Of a stretch of 64,000 nt of DNA, positions 52,101-64,000 are shown piece by piece. Source of the stretch: Lineus longissimus (Eukaryota; Nemertea; Pilidiophora; Heteronemertea; Lineidae); assembly GCF_910592395.1 (NCBI RefSeq), contig NC_088322.1, positions 12,831,431 to 12,895,430 of the forward strand. Reading direction: 5' to 3'. Made by a program: the position numbers and the translations under genes. The notes beneath the pieces are model-generated. The model saw only the letters and a program-made list of their open reading frames with translations. It made no database searches and was not told where the DNA came from. Position 1 is the first letter of the stretch. Every line of letters begins with the position of its first letter.

Positions 52101-55100
52101 TCCTGACTAATCCGCGTGGTCTATCTTTTTTGATAACAAAGGTTTGGCATGGGCAATGCATAGTGTGCACCTTCGCAGTAAAATATGATCACTACCAGAA
52201 CCTCGTGTATCCTACGTGCTGACCACAGGTTCTCATATCACACAGAAGTCAGTTCGTATATCCCCTTAAATAAATGAATTGTTACACGAACTCCCTCTCC
52301 AACGATATTGCCCAACAAATGTTCTTCTTCCTTTGGCTGTTGCAAATGTGTCACTCAGGCCCCTGAATTACACTCATCCACTATCAAATGGTTCCTTATT
52401 ATCAAGGGTTAGTTTTGTGTCACAGTTTTAATCATCTGGATCCCTCAAGCTTATGAGCACATAATTGTTATGTCGCCTTGAGGTCAAGTTGAATCGCTCC
52501 GCTTACGTTATCGCTTCGTGAATTCCTTTGACTGATCTTGTAACTATGCCTTGTACACTTTGCAACTCAATAATCACTTTGATCAGTCATTAATTGAATA
52601 CCTGTCGACATTATCGATATCAATTTGGAACAATAATGAATATTTCAACATATGTTGTTGTTGTTTTCCTTTGAGAATACAATATTCGTAATTACAAATC
52701 TATTTTGATCAATGAAACGTTATGTTCGATGAATATATATCTTAGTAAGAAACCAGTCCCGTTATTCTATGAAGGTGAACAACTTTGGAAAGTTCTTCTC
52801 ATAGTATTGTCACAAAAGATTTCGTCAGTGGTGATATTGATCGAAAATCTTTTTTTGGGGGTAACAGTAGTGCTTTCTTATTACTAAATCCTTTGGATAA
52901 AGAACCGTATGTGTGTTATTATCCTCTACGGCAGCCTACCTAATTGAAATATCCAAGTGAATGTATGAGCATTTCATGAGCTTTAAGATTATACACGGTT
53001 TTAAAAACTGCATTTGATAGTTTTTAGGATGAATTTAATCTGAAGATAACCCTTATGGCACAAACATTCCTTTCGAAAATGGTGCTCCAATCCAAATTGA
53101 AAACGCACTTTAATAAAACAACATAGACAGCAAACTGATACTCTATGGCAAACATAATCGTACCTTCTCTGAAATTCAAAATCGGATTTGTTGGTTCAGT
53201 TAAAGCCTCAATGCCAAGATAAATATATCTCAAGTTCGATATCTCTTAGCTGTCACTCACTTGAACACGTGCAAAACAGTGGTTCCAACGCAATCGTCCA
53301 TGTAAACGCTTCACTATAGAAATTATTCAATGAAAGCCAGTTTAGTCCATCTGCATAATTAGCTAGAATGTCCAAGACTGAATAATTCGTCCTGCAGTCT
53401 CGATCCCATTAGCTCTCGTAAGGCTTAAGTAGTCCATCATCAAGTCTTGGTGACTTAGAATAATTCGAGATCTGTAACTCCGTTTTAAGCCGTTCTTACT
53501 CTCCGTCACTATTTCTTGGTGCTCCTTTTGTTTTGATTTCCATCTTTATATTTTACGTTAATCCTCATCGCAGTCATAGGCCAAATGGGGCATCTACATG
53601 TAGTTTCAATTCTTGTCTTTCAATGAAAATATTCCAACAACTAGAAGGCATAAAGTTTATCTGATACTACAATTTTCATTGCTGTTTAGTTGACTGCGAT
53701 AACTCACAGTAAGAAGTTGTAACTCATGAAGAATGTCATGAAGGCTGCCTTCCAAATCGATCGAAAGTGACGCCAGTCCACCCGTCATGTCCATTAAATC
53801 AATGTTCTCACAATCGGTGAAAATGTATTGATATCACAATGTCCATTAAATTAAATTTGTTAAAGCTTTGTTCGTTTTTTTTCAGGTGGACTTAAAGTCT
53901 TAATGTATTAGGAATAAGATTGTCGTTTAGTATTAAAATCGAATTCCAAAATTTTAGTTGTTTGATTAGTTTCATTGTTTTGATTCTCTTTGTTTATACA
54001 GTCAGTCCTGCAGTATCAATAAGGTAAGCTTGGCATTTGGTCGATAAGCATAACGACATAAATGCAAATGGTTTGTTAAGCTATTTAGACATGCAATGTT
54101 TGGCTCAGGTCAACACTTTGTAAGCAGACTTTCAAAGTATTCCTTTGAGTAATTTGTGGTTCCAAACCCACAGAAGAGGGACAACTTGCAATTTGTTGTT
54201 GGTGACATGAGTTGACCTTGCGTAACACTGAGCTGCAGTCTGCAAGTTGGCAAGCATATCTCACACAGAACATTACCAGACAGAATATACCGTTGAGAAC
54301 CAATCGAATACGCAATGAGATCGATTGACTTTCTCGAATCGAACTAGAATCGCTGAATAATGACGTTAGAATAACACAGCTACAAGCAGTCAATGGACCA
54401 CTGAAACAACTTGCGCAGCATGGATATAATATTTTTGCTGCTATTCACACCTCAATGTCGCGTTAGACAGTGAAATACTAATTATTTGAAAGAACGATTT
54501 GAGCTTCAGATGCGTGTGTGGTTACGGCGGTCGAAGAGCCGAATAATGGATTAAAACTCTGCCAGTAGCTGAGTAAATGTTGCTGCAATTCGCCTCACCA
54601 ATACGATGTGTTTATATAAGTGTTGGCCAACATTTAAAAGAGGGAGGTCGATGCAACTTATTGACTAGTCAAATGTGATTATTTTGTAATTGCATTGATT
54701 GGTCGACCAACGTTATTGCCACATAATAAATGAAATGTAGAGTAGAAATGCAGCCAAAGTCTCGTGGTCTGTGCCTCCTAGTGGGATGCATCACGAAGTC
54801 AAAGGAGATTGATTTAACCTGCCGAGCACCAACCCACATATACCATAACATTGTCAAAATATCACAAGCTCTGATCTAAAAGGACCCAACATTTATAGGT
54901 TTACTTCCATTCTTCAAACCAAGGTCATTTAATGTGGGCTAGCTAGCTAGCATGTAGGACATTGCCATCAATCACACATGAATATGAAAAGCTCTCAACT
55001 TCGATCTGATAAATATTTCAGTCGTTCATTGGGATCTTATTGTAATTTATCATTGCTTATGGTATTTTCGCGTGCAGTCAGTGTGTCGAAATCGACTTTA

Positions 55101-57254
55101 AAGCGCCGCGCAAACTGGCGATTCTATCTGCTGCGATCAGCGGTTGTGCCTTGATACATTGACACATGATAGCAATTTAACCGATCGGCGACCTCATTTC
55201 AATCACTATCGTCATGTTATCGTGGCGCCATCGCAAAATAGGCGTTCCAGTTTATAATAACCTCGCCGTCTCTTTAGACAAAGTATCACCACACTGTCAA
55301 CATTCCTTTGATCAAATTCTCATTGTTGAAGTTATTTAAAACTATTAAAAATGCCTCTTGTCATGCCCTTCTGCAAGATCGATACAGCAATACACCTTAT
55401 CGATCAGAACACTGTTGCTTTGTTATCGACCGCCCCCTATAAATTTGACTGAGAACCAACCATATCATGTAAGAGCCAATCTCCTGATTTAATACGCGTG
55501 ATGACAAAATACACCACAGTTAGTGAAATATGAGAGCGAGAACCTATCACTGCAATCGATGTTTGGCAATTCCTTCGTAAAGCATACATTTTGTGTGAAT
55601 GAGACTTGCAATATCATTGTATGGTATAACAACTGATGAACATTTCGTAATTATGTACACTACTATCATGTATCACCATTATACCATAGTTGAATCATCC
55701 AAACCATCGATTCGGTGAACTGCCACGGACTATCTTGACAAAATCAAGGTAAAATCAACTGTGTCAGGATACAGCAACCTGGATAGTTCAAGATGCTCTG
55801 GAGGGGATGCTCTAGGTACTGCTGGTTGCGTATAACGACAAATTGCAGAACGGACTGTTCAGGTCTAGTAAAATCCACATGGCCGCAGTTGTGAATCGCC
55901 CAATTCGTCAAATTTAAGCAGCGCCTCGATATAATGAGACATGAAATAGAAAACACTGGGGACGTGATGGGGTGTCCCTTACCTTAATAGGTTGGCGTCG
56001 GCAAGCTCCGAGAACGCCTTTTTCCTCTCGTAGCTAAAGGAAAACCGCCTCATGGTCACTCACTATGGTGTTCCTTTGAACATACCCAGCATAGCCTAAA
56101 CTTGTACTTCTTAAACAAGGGTAATGTGAGGTACTCTCGATGGTTGACAAAGTGTCCATCCGCTTACGAAATGCTTTCAACATTGATATGATAAATTACT
56201 TAGCTGTCGATTGATATCTAATGCAGTACATCATTCATTTTCTGACTTCGCGTACTGGCAGTCATTCTTGATGAATTCCGACTAGCGCGAACTCGGTTAG
56301 GGTCATGTCAAATTATTATATGTATATATCTATAGTACAGTGCTAGCCAAGAAATAAATCATATTCAAAGGGTAGATGTCAAATTGTCAAAATTGCTTTT
56401 AATGCATTGTAATTGTTATAATAGAAGTACTTTGCTATTCGAACTGTTCAATGATGTCATGACAGATTTTCACCAGTCGTTCAGAAAAGATTTGTTTTCC
56501 GAACAATGTACTTATAAGGAACTATCCAGCTTGCCTGGTGTGTGTTAGCAGAGTATCGACAGTCCCGCTCATGATCAATATCACCCCACCTTAGCTTATT
56601 AAGTTTTCTACCCGTTTCGATGGTTACCTGCATGACCGTAGTAATGAATATTTCTCCTTAACTGTTTAAGTGTTGACGAATGATAAACAAAGTCAGCAGT
56701 GAACACTACAGAAGAGATACTCATCTCGTTATACTTATATAGCCGTTCACATGAATTTTCTTCCGCATGAGAAGACAATCACAGTAGCTACAGTTCGTGA
56801 AATTTGATGACGGCCATCATTTTTGGTAGGCATGCATTTTCCGCGCACAAGTGCATGTTATATGGTCATTAAATCATTATTCGGAGTGCCACTAGTTCCT
56901 TCACATGGATGGGTCGTCGTATATGGTTGCATGTCAGAACGACAGTTATGAGTAGTTTAGCCCTTCGGATTGAGCTGACTTAACTAGCTCACCGACTTTA
57001 AGGGATATTCTTATTTTGGCAGAATACACATTTCTATCGGATGTTGCCACCCAAAAAGCATTTTTTGCTATTTTTATTTTCATGAATTGCAGTTATTCTC
57101 AAAATTCGCTAAAAATATAATTATTGCATTGCGGTAAAAATTCAAAATATCTGACCAATTATGCCTGGAGACGTGACCCCTACCTTACTATCCTGGCCTC
57201 GTCAAGGTCCGTCGCCGCCCGCTTCCTCTCATAGGCTAGCATGAACCGCTTCAT
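43163..57254 (-). CDS. Unrecognised charged, coiled-coil protein with three alternative first exons
   Basis: The body exon (44489 down to 43163, ending TGA) starts after CTTCTACTTTCAG with one base, then ATG ATG GAA, and encodes 441 residues. Three upstream segments end in phase 2 with AG at a donor, so each joins to give Arg then MMERAG. Exon A is 57254-57184, exon B 56053-55983 and exon C 46452-46286. A and B are both exactly 71 nt from ATG to donor and share M-[KR]-RF, YERK and a terminal Arg. They also share about 40 nt of related leader, so they are duplicates. C encodes 55 different residues. The products would be 465, 465 and 497 residues. The body is polar, rich in Arg, Lys, Glu, Ser and Asn and largely disordered. 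Its last 45 residues (from about NKIREREVRNLL) look like a coiled coil, and a shorter helical stretch follows near QADYLTKLRRLR. There is no signal peptide or membrane segment. I recognise no family; a cytoplasmic or cytoskeletal role is only a guess. Confidence 0.72.
45580..45670 (+). mobile_element. Possible degraded tRNA-derived SINE head
   Basis: TGGTAAAACTGGTAGC (A-box-like) is followed by CAGTTTCGATCCCTGGG, close to a B-box (GGTTCGATCC). No acceptor stem can be folded and no CCA-type end follows, so it is not a functional tRNA gene. It lies in the intron between exon C and the body exon of the minus-strand gene. Confidence 0.3.
46600..55900. other. Long intronic sequence of the 43-57 kb minus-strand gene; nothing else supported
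   Basis: About 9 kb between first exons C and B. It is AT-rich with no recognisable coding exon, RNA gene or clear transposon end. A short palindrome, GCTGATCAATGATCAGC, sits near 47092. GCTAGCTAGCTAGC occurs near 54938. An open minus-strand stretch at 54085-54393 has several cysteines but no matching splice sites. Confidence 0.5.
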
Positions 57255-57811
57255 GGTTGCTCCGTCTAAATATCCCTTTGAATACACCCTACACGCTCTA
57301 GATTTCGTGAAGAGATAGGGTGGTGGTGCTATTTCGTCCATTGATATGATTTGGCTGAGCGCATGATGTATATTTTTCAATTTTGACAGGAACAGCTTCC
57401 CTTGCTGGCCTTTCGGGGGAATTCCTTAGCCACTTATCTTATAGAAGTATTTTCACCGCATCACTGTGTCACTTCTTTCTTTCTTACGTAAGCATTACAT
57501 TTTTCACTTATTGTTAAGGGCTTATTGCAAGAGAGGTCTGGGCCTTAGCTATGAATCGTATAATGGTTTGTGTCTGGTCTGCTGTGGTCTGCAAAGGTCT
57601 TTGATCACAGGAACACCTGTAACTCAACTCCTGGTAGTGATGTCCAGAATGCAAAACGAAATAGTGTGTTTGTTTTGTCAGATAATTGTTAGCAAGAAGA
57701 AAATTATTATTCCTAACCAAGAAAACAGATCTCCCATAAAGTGGCACCAAGAATCCGAGAAAAAGGTTCTTATGAGTTCTAATCAACAATTTTCCACGTG
57801 AAATGCTCTCC

Positions 57812-58000
57812 TCTGGAATACCATGTGCATTACTCAAATATCACGACCAATACTGAACCGTGTCAATTACTGAAATACCATGGCCAATAGTGGAATATCA
57901 TGTCCATTACTGGAATATTTAGTCCAGGGATGAAATATTGCCTCCAAGGCTGAAATATCATGTCCATATTTCCAATGTTATGTCCATCCATATAAAATAC
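57812..58000 (+). repeat. Degenerate tandem array, unit about 20 bp
   Basis: About nine diverged units follow the pattern GAAATATCATGTCCATTACTG (one variant GGAATACCATGTGCATTACT, another AATATTTAGTCCAGGGATG). Copies keep the A-AATA and TCCA positions but differ by several substitutions, so the array is old. It lies just upstream (in transcriptional terms) of first exon A of the minus-strand gene. Confidence 0.65.
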
Positions 58001-58009
58001 CTGCACACA

Positions 58010-61000
58010 CTACCATGATTACTATCTATGTCTCATGGATTTATCACTTTATAATGTTATAAACATATCGGGTAGTTGTAACAATTGAGTGTGAGGTCAC
58101 CCAACCAAACCCAGTTACGAACTTTATCTAACATGTCTAAGCCATTTTGGGCCATTAAGAAAATACCAAAGACATTGATATTTGAATATTGAGTGAATTG
58201 TTTGATAAGCACAAACCTATTTAGGACCATCTAATCTTAGAAAATCGGGTCGAAATTAGCAATAGAGTGTAAATGTATTTTGCTGTGACGGTGCATTGGA
58301 GAATTCGCCAAATGTAGATTTTAAATGATAGGTTAAATTCGTATTAGCATTCGAGATGGTCCCAGTTGAGATTGTTCGATTGCACCCCTCCTAACACAAC
58401 TCTTCGTTGATAAGTTGGTCGTGCGTATCGGATGGTCCATTAAAATTGATTCATTGAAAAGCGTCCGTAAATTGATGCATGGATAAACTCAGTTTATGCA
58501 TATGTGCATTAGTCTCTAGTGAGAAATATCAAAGAGCTTAGGGTTTGTCATGCCATGGGGAAATTATCCACACTATGCCATTGTCTGTTGTGGCTTAAGT
58601 AAGATTTGGCGAAACGTAAAATTCTCTTTCTTGGTCGGATGATATTTTACAAAGAGAAACCGGTACTAAGAACTCAACCGTGATTGTCACAAAACCTTAC
58701 CTGAGATCATTAAATATGCAATGAAAGCAAAAATATCGGCAATACTGGAATAGTGTCATTAAATGTCCATAAAGTTTAATTCCCTCAGTCTTATTTTAAT
58801 GATTGCTGGTGCCTTGTCAACCACAGTTAAGGCAATGTTCGTATGATGCCTATCAATAGAAGGTGCAGTAGCCTTAAGAAACGGCTGCTTTTTTACGACC
58901 AGTGCACCGACATTGGGTGGTTGGCCGGCGGCGAGTTTTATTAGATCAAGTTAACCCATTCCACCACTGGAAATCTCAAATGACGTCACCTACATATTGG
59001 CACATCAGTGGCGCCGCTGTGGCTAAGACTGCAATCATGGAATGTCAAAGCGTACTGCCAATGTCGGTATAAACTACGGGTAAGCTGTACTGCTTGGATT
59101 GTTTTGCTTATGTTACCTTATACTAAACAAAGGTAGATGAGTTATTGTTTCGACAGTGCTATCATCTGTGATGCGGAAACAACGTGTGAGTTACTGCCCA
59201 TTAGCAAATTCTCCTACCCTCTCATGCGTCAATATTGAATAACAAACAAAATGAAAACCTGACCATCGGGTGGCCTTTTCTGCTGCAGAGTCTAACATTA
59301 ACCTGTAACCGGGAGTGATGAAAAAGGAGAGATAGTTTGATTTGCAGTGTTAGTGACTTCTTATAGAGTATACATTAAAAACGGGTTGCTTACCTCCCTT
59401 CTACCCTTAGAGCTTCGCTCCCTGCGTTCTGTCCAAGCTGTCCCTGATAGCATATCCGAGTCGAAGGGGCCGACGAAGCCCATAGCCGCCCACCTCGAGG
59501 TGTCCCCTCCCCCGTCCGCGGTGTACTTGCAACCGACATAGTAATGTAATAACGCTGTGTCCTGCCATTCTGGTTACGATCTTTGAAACCTGTTGGCGCA
59601 GTTTTGGGAATGCCGCTATGTGGCGCTCTATTAACCTTTGCTGGCATGTCTCTGTATGGTTTGTTCGCATCCGACATGAATCGTATGATCTTTGTTCGTG
59701 GTTTTCTGGGGATGAAGAAGGCGTAGTCGGCTGCCATTGATGAGGTTTCCAATACGTGATTGAATTGGGTCTCAAATGTATTTGAACATCTTGAAGTCAA
59801 GCCGTGCGCCTTAAAATTTTGTTCTAACAATCAAACGTCAGTCATATTTTTGTTGAAAATTCTCGACGTGAGCGAGTCCTGCAAGTACGAAAATATAAAC
59901 TAGTACGAGATAAGTATCAAAATGCTCATTTCGTATCAACTGCACGCACAAAGTTACTTTTTTGTCATCCTATACTAGGCGAAATATATCCAACACTGTT
60001 AGAATTCGACGGTTCCTTTTCTCGCTGTCTTTCGAAAGTGTATGTCAGGAATGGTGTTCTCTGAACACATGTCTGTCCGTGAACTACTAATTTCACGATA
60101 GATTTATTAAGCAGCTCTGTTACCCTTATTTCGTGCACCATGGCACACAGACGCGCTCAGCTGGGACCCCCGGCAAACCAGTAGACCTGCTAAATTTGTG
60201 AAAGGAGTGATCCCTAAACGGTTTTGGGTGTCGTGACGATGTAGCCCACATGCTGGGAGGGTAAAAAGGTTCAAACCAATTTTGACATAACAGCACTTGG
60301 TAAAAAATTAAGTATAAACTGACTTAAATTGCAGCGCTTTGCATTTGTCGTCCTGTACTTTCCATTTCCCGCTTATTCGTCGCAAGGACAGTCATTATAA
60401 CCTCGATACCTTCAATTTTGAATAAATTCTTCCAACAGCAGAACGCATTTTTTAAGTTTTACATTCTTTAATGATGTCGTACTCCGGCTTTCTGTTTGTA
60501 ACTTTGACATTATGAGACCAATTTGAGATGAATGATAGTTTAATCAAACAGCGCGAAATTCCTATCATCATCATTAGAAGGATGAGTTGTGTATTCTTCT
60601 ATCCAAAAAGCGATCCTGATGGATTCGCCATTTATTTTTGAAGGAACAGACTGGTAGAGGATGTCATTTTCTTTGCCCAGAAAAAGATATATTCGGAATT
60701 TGCATGGTGAGCAAAAGACGCTTTCTGAAAAAAAGGATTGTAGTCACAAACGTGTTAGAATTATGGCCCCGTCTGAACTAAGCATGTGTAAGACTTATCG
60801 AGATTTAACTTTAAACATTTATTATCCGCAAAATAATCCGATGATCACCACGCAAAAACCCTGTCTCGTGCGGGATTTGTTTAGGTTTATTTTTTTGATT
60901 GAGGTCGACGAATAACTGTTATGTTTAACCCTCTTGCTAGTTTCAAATGAATAATTTGAAAGACTCTGGTAAACATAAAGTCACAGATGTAGTTGCAGCT

Positions 61001-61800
61001 ACAGAATGCACAACAACAGAATTCGGAGGGTATCTCTTTGTCTGATACTTTTGTAGCATATGCATATACTTATATCATTAGACTGTATGTATATTGAACC
61101 TGCGTCCTTGCAACTTACCTTTGAAACAATGGCGGCTTAATTGTTACGGCAGGCAAAATGTCAGGCATTAACTTTGCAAGCCCACGTAAATATGATAAAA
61201 ACCGACAAAAATCGGGACTTGAATTCACAAAGAAATAGGGACCACTTATCAAAAATATTTCCTCGTTTTTGTGCTAGATAACTGTTGAATCATTCTGTTC
61301 CTAGAGCTGGAGGCGCATATCAAATATGCACCGTTTCTAACAGAGCGGCAAGAGTATTCGCCTAAGCCCCAAACAACAGGCACTTACAAGACAAAACGCT
61401 CCATATGCTCCATATTCGGGTTTATGCATTTAGTACATGAAAAGTTATTCATATCTGTAAATCTTAGAACACTTGCAGGTATTATTCGATGTTTATGTAG
61501 TTTCGTTTGATGTTTAGACTGATATATGAGATATTTCTTTCTTTCTTTATTCTTTAAAAATCGATTAAAGGGAAGGCCATTGTGTGCCTGTATGTTTTTC
61601 TGTTATCTCTGGTCCTCATCATGTAATGTCGTTACCCTGCGTAAATATCGTCTCTCTCGGAAAGACATAATTTTTTTGATTACATTACTAATGTAGGCTG
61701 TTCATAGTTATCGGTCTCCTCGAATATTTGCCTCAAAGGCAGAGCTATCATTGAGACCGGTTTTTTGGTGATGCCTTTTATTTTCCTCTTTTGATTTATC
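58010..61800. other. No supported gene
   Basis: Two overlapping minus-strand frames at 59390-59830 are open for over 120 residues, in a locally GC-richer patch (59400-59520). Neither has splice borders or a recognisable domain, and both being open suggests compositional bias or a repeat-derived fragment. The remainder is AT-rich with nothing I can name. Confidence 0.4.
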
Positions 61801-61809
61801 AACAGAAAG

Positions 61810-62285
61810 CAGACCTGCCAACCAGTTACGATTTTCCGTATTTAGTACGGATTTTGGCCGAAAAACGCATTTTAGTACGGCGTTACGGAATTGCTATCAA
61901 AAATACGATTTTCAAAAAAAAGTTCAATTTTTTTTTGTTTCGTCGATTTCGTTTTGTTGATTTCTGTGCACCGCCAAGTCTCGCGCAAATCACATTAACT
62001 TTTTCAAATACATTGGCATTATGATGCTGCCAGCGTTTCTCCTGCGTTGCGCACGATTCACTCTCAGATTACAATATGGCGGATTTCGATTTTGACGGCT
62101 TGAATTTGATGTTCGCACGGAGATTGGACTTTATTAGTGCTTCTCAAGGAACAAAAAACCTACTGAAAGATTGTGATAATGAGTCATTTATGTGTTACTG
62201 AAAGACCCCCCCCCAAAAAATACTGAAAAAGTGACAAATTCAGGGGGAAAATACTGAAAGGGGTATTTAGGGGTTGGCAGCTTTG
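61810..62285. mobile_element. Candidate MITE with CTGCCAACC terminal inverted repeats
   Basis: The left end CAGACCTGCCAACC (61810-61823) matches the reverse complement of the right end, CAAAGCTGCCAACC (62272-62285), at 12 of 14 positions. The interior has short repeated phrases (TTTAGTACGG twice; AATACTGAAA variants three times near the right end). It also holds an open stretch starting ATGGCGGATTTC at about 62076 that stops after about 35 codons. No clear target duplication is seen, so the class is uncertain. Confidence 0.45.
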
Positions 62286-62289
62286 AGAT

Positions 62290-64000
62290 AGGGTCATCCC
62301 TCTGTCAGGATACTGATGTTTTACCCAATCCCAATAAAACCATCAAGATGTTGATGTTTATCGATCATTCACTGGCAGACGATAAAAACTCTTGTTTAAA
62401 AAGACAGAATTGATATTTATTCTGTTGACAATCTACGTCATACAATTACATACAATATAAAGTACAATTTACAATAATTTAATGATATCATTTTGAATAT
62501 TTTGTACATTTATTTGTAATATATAAATATGTTGGTTAATTCTTTATAAAATAGTACAGATTGCAACAACTGGTATTAAAGTACGACATATGTCTGCTTA
62601 ACTGTCTTTCGTTGAAGTCAACCCAAAGCAAATTCGTACACCCAAGCCAAATACGCAGTTCATGGATTTCAGTTTTATGTAACACTATTGAATTTTCATC
62701 GGAGGTATGGATTACATATAGAGTGGTTTCACGTGACGTCATCACTTGCTATGATGTAGGGACAGACACAGGAAAGCAGGCCCAATTGACCGAGGCCAGC
62801 ATTTTATTCTGAGTGACAGAACACAAAGATCCACGGCTTTTAATCTCATCTGACCCTCGAATACTCATACGTTGTGTTGTGCAGTTGTAGTTGCTTGAAA
62901 ACCACGCCGCTTTATCCTGACATACATTCCTGTTTTTTTGCCTCACGATCGCACTTGTCCCCTAACGCATGGTGATGAAACCTGTTTCTTTAAATACTCA
63001 TTGACAAGCATGATGAGCGAGGTGGCGAGAAAGCAAAATAAATATGACCACTCTGTGCCCGCAGTCTTGTACAATAGGTCTCGTCCAAGTTACTTGTGTA
63101 CGGCGTTTGTGTTCACGTAAAATATTGATGCTTACAACACCAACAGAACGCTGATACAACACTTAGCTATTACACAGATAACGAATAGACCGCCGTTGAT
63201 GAAGTTGGCTTGCATCTTATGTGAAACGCAGAAATTGACGAAGATTAGTCAGATAGTCCAAGAAAGTCGTGCACAACACCACAGTCCGAACAGCCAAACG
63301 ATAGTCCAAAATATGTCATGCAGGTACCTTCACTAAACTGCGCTCCGAAAAGCTGAATGAAAGTTAAGTTTTCTAAACCTTTATCAGATGGCAATACTGC
63401 ATTCCCATTCTCCATCTAGCTTTTGGCCAGACAAGTGGATGCTCATGATAGGCATGTTTCCCTGATGGGTTCTAAAACAAGAAACACGAATGAAGGACGT
63501 TAATGAGTTAACCTGGATCCTTACAATAGCGACCTGCCAAGGTTCTCGTTTTCCTCAAGTTAAAGGTAAACTTGAACGATACACAAGGAACTCAGGTAGT
63601 TCGTAAACAGATATGTAAACAGAGGTGTTACGGCCGTACACGTGTTCTAGGAAGGTCGCCATTGTAGGGGTCCGAGTCCGCTCAATAACAGCCATTGATT
63701 CGTGTTTCTTGTGTTATTGTGTATACCACATCAAAAAAAGGAGCCCATAACACAATACCTACACACACAGGCTTGAGCATTCATAACCCCTCGCACCTCT
63801 GACAAATCACGTCTGCTGCCACAGCGGGAGCGCTAAGAACTATGTACACTCAGAAGCATTGCACTTGCTCTAGCGACTTAGTCGCATACTATCCTTCGAC
63901 TTTTACTGAAGACAAATCCTATTTCATATCGTAGTTGGGTGAGAGATGGAACGTCTCATGCCCGGTCCCCTTTACAGTAAATACATAACCTGGTATCCAG
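62290..64000. other. No supported gene
   Basis: AT-rich sequence followed by a slightly more GC-rich end. Short open frames at 62536-63120 on both strands have no splice support or domain character. Confidence 0.45.

Noticed and set aside
57812-58000. Regularly spaced repeats resembling a CRISPR array
   Set aside because: The units are adjacent and diverged with no unique spacers, and the DNA is animal genomic sequence.
59390-59830. Two overlapping minus-strand frames of over 120 residues
   Set aside because: Both frames are open together in a GC-rich patch, with no domain and no splice borders; likely compositional or repeat-derived.

Overview
The window is eukaryotic, from an animal. Introns with GT..AG borders interrupt the coding sequence, AATAAA signals follow two terminal exons, and most of the 64 kb is AT-rich non-coding DNA with scattered non-autonomous transposons. 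A Cys-loop receptor, a signal-peptide exon followed by a PAN/apple-like exon, a possible LamG exon and a secreted cystine-knot-like peptide together suggest a marine invertebrate. A lophotrochozoan such as a mollusc or brachiopod is my best guess, but this is inference and no species is identified.

Layout. 1-11.3 kb is gene-poor, with one weak two-exon minus-strand candidate at 3.9-4.97 kb. 11.36-15.95 kb (+) is a complete seven-exon nicotinic-type Cys-loop receptor subunit of 506 residues, whose exon phases all agree. 16-27.5 kb has no convincing gene, only one possible small secreted ORF. 27.5-33.8 kb holds minus-strand pieces: a LamG-like exon, an unrecognised gene with a Tigger-like element in its first intron (28.7-30.5 kb), a 1,006 bp foldback transposon with an exact 8 bp target duplication (30.9-31.9 kb), and a signal-peptide exon plus PAN-like exon (32.7-33.8 kb). 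35.0-37.8 kb looks like a Helentron-type element, and 38.8 kb carries a tRNA-derived SINE.

40.86-42.12 kb (+) is a three-exon gene for a 79-residue secreted precursor with a C-C-CC-C-C cysteine framework. It converges with a minus-strand gene that fills 43.2-57.3 kb. That gene has one 441-residue body exon (43163-44489) and three candidate first exons (46.3, 56.0 and 57.2 kb), all ending in phase 2. Two of the three are clear tandem duplicates. 58-64 kb holds repeats only.

The genes do not form a pathway; they are neighbours. The items most worth a second look are the knottin-like precursor, the duplicated alternative first exons, the Cys-loop receptor that has lost the usual acetylcholine-binding residues, and the foldback element with arrayed TTCAA..TTGAA and CACGTG motifs.
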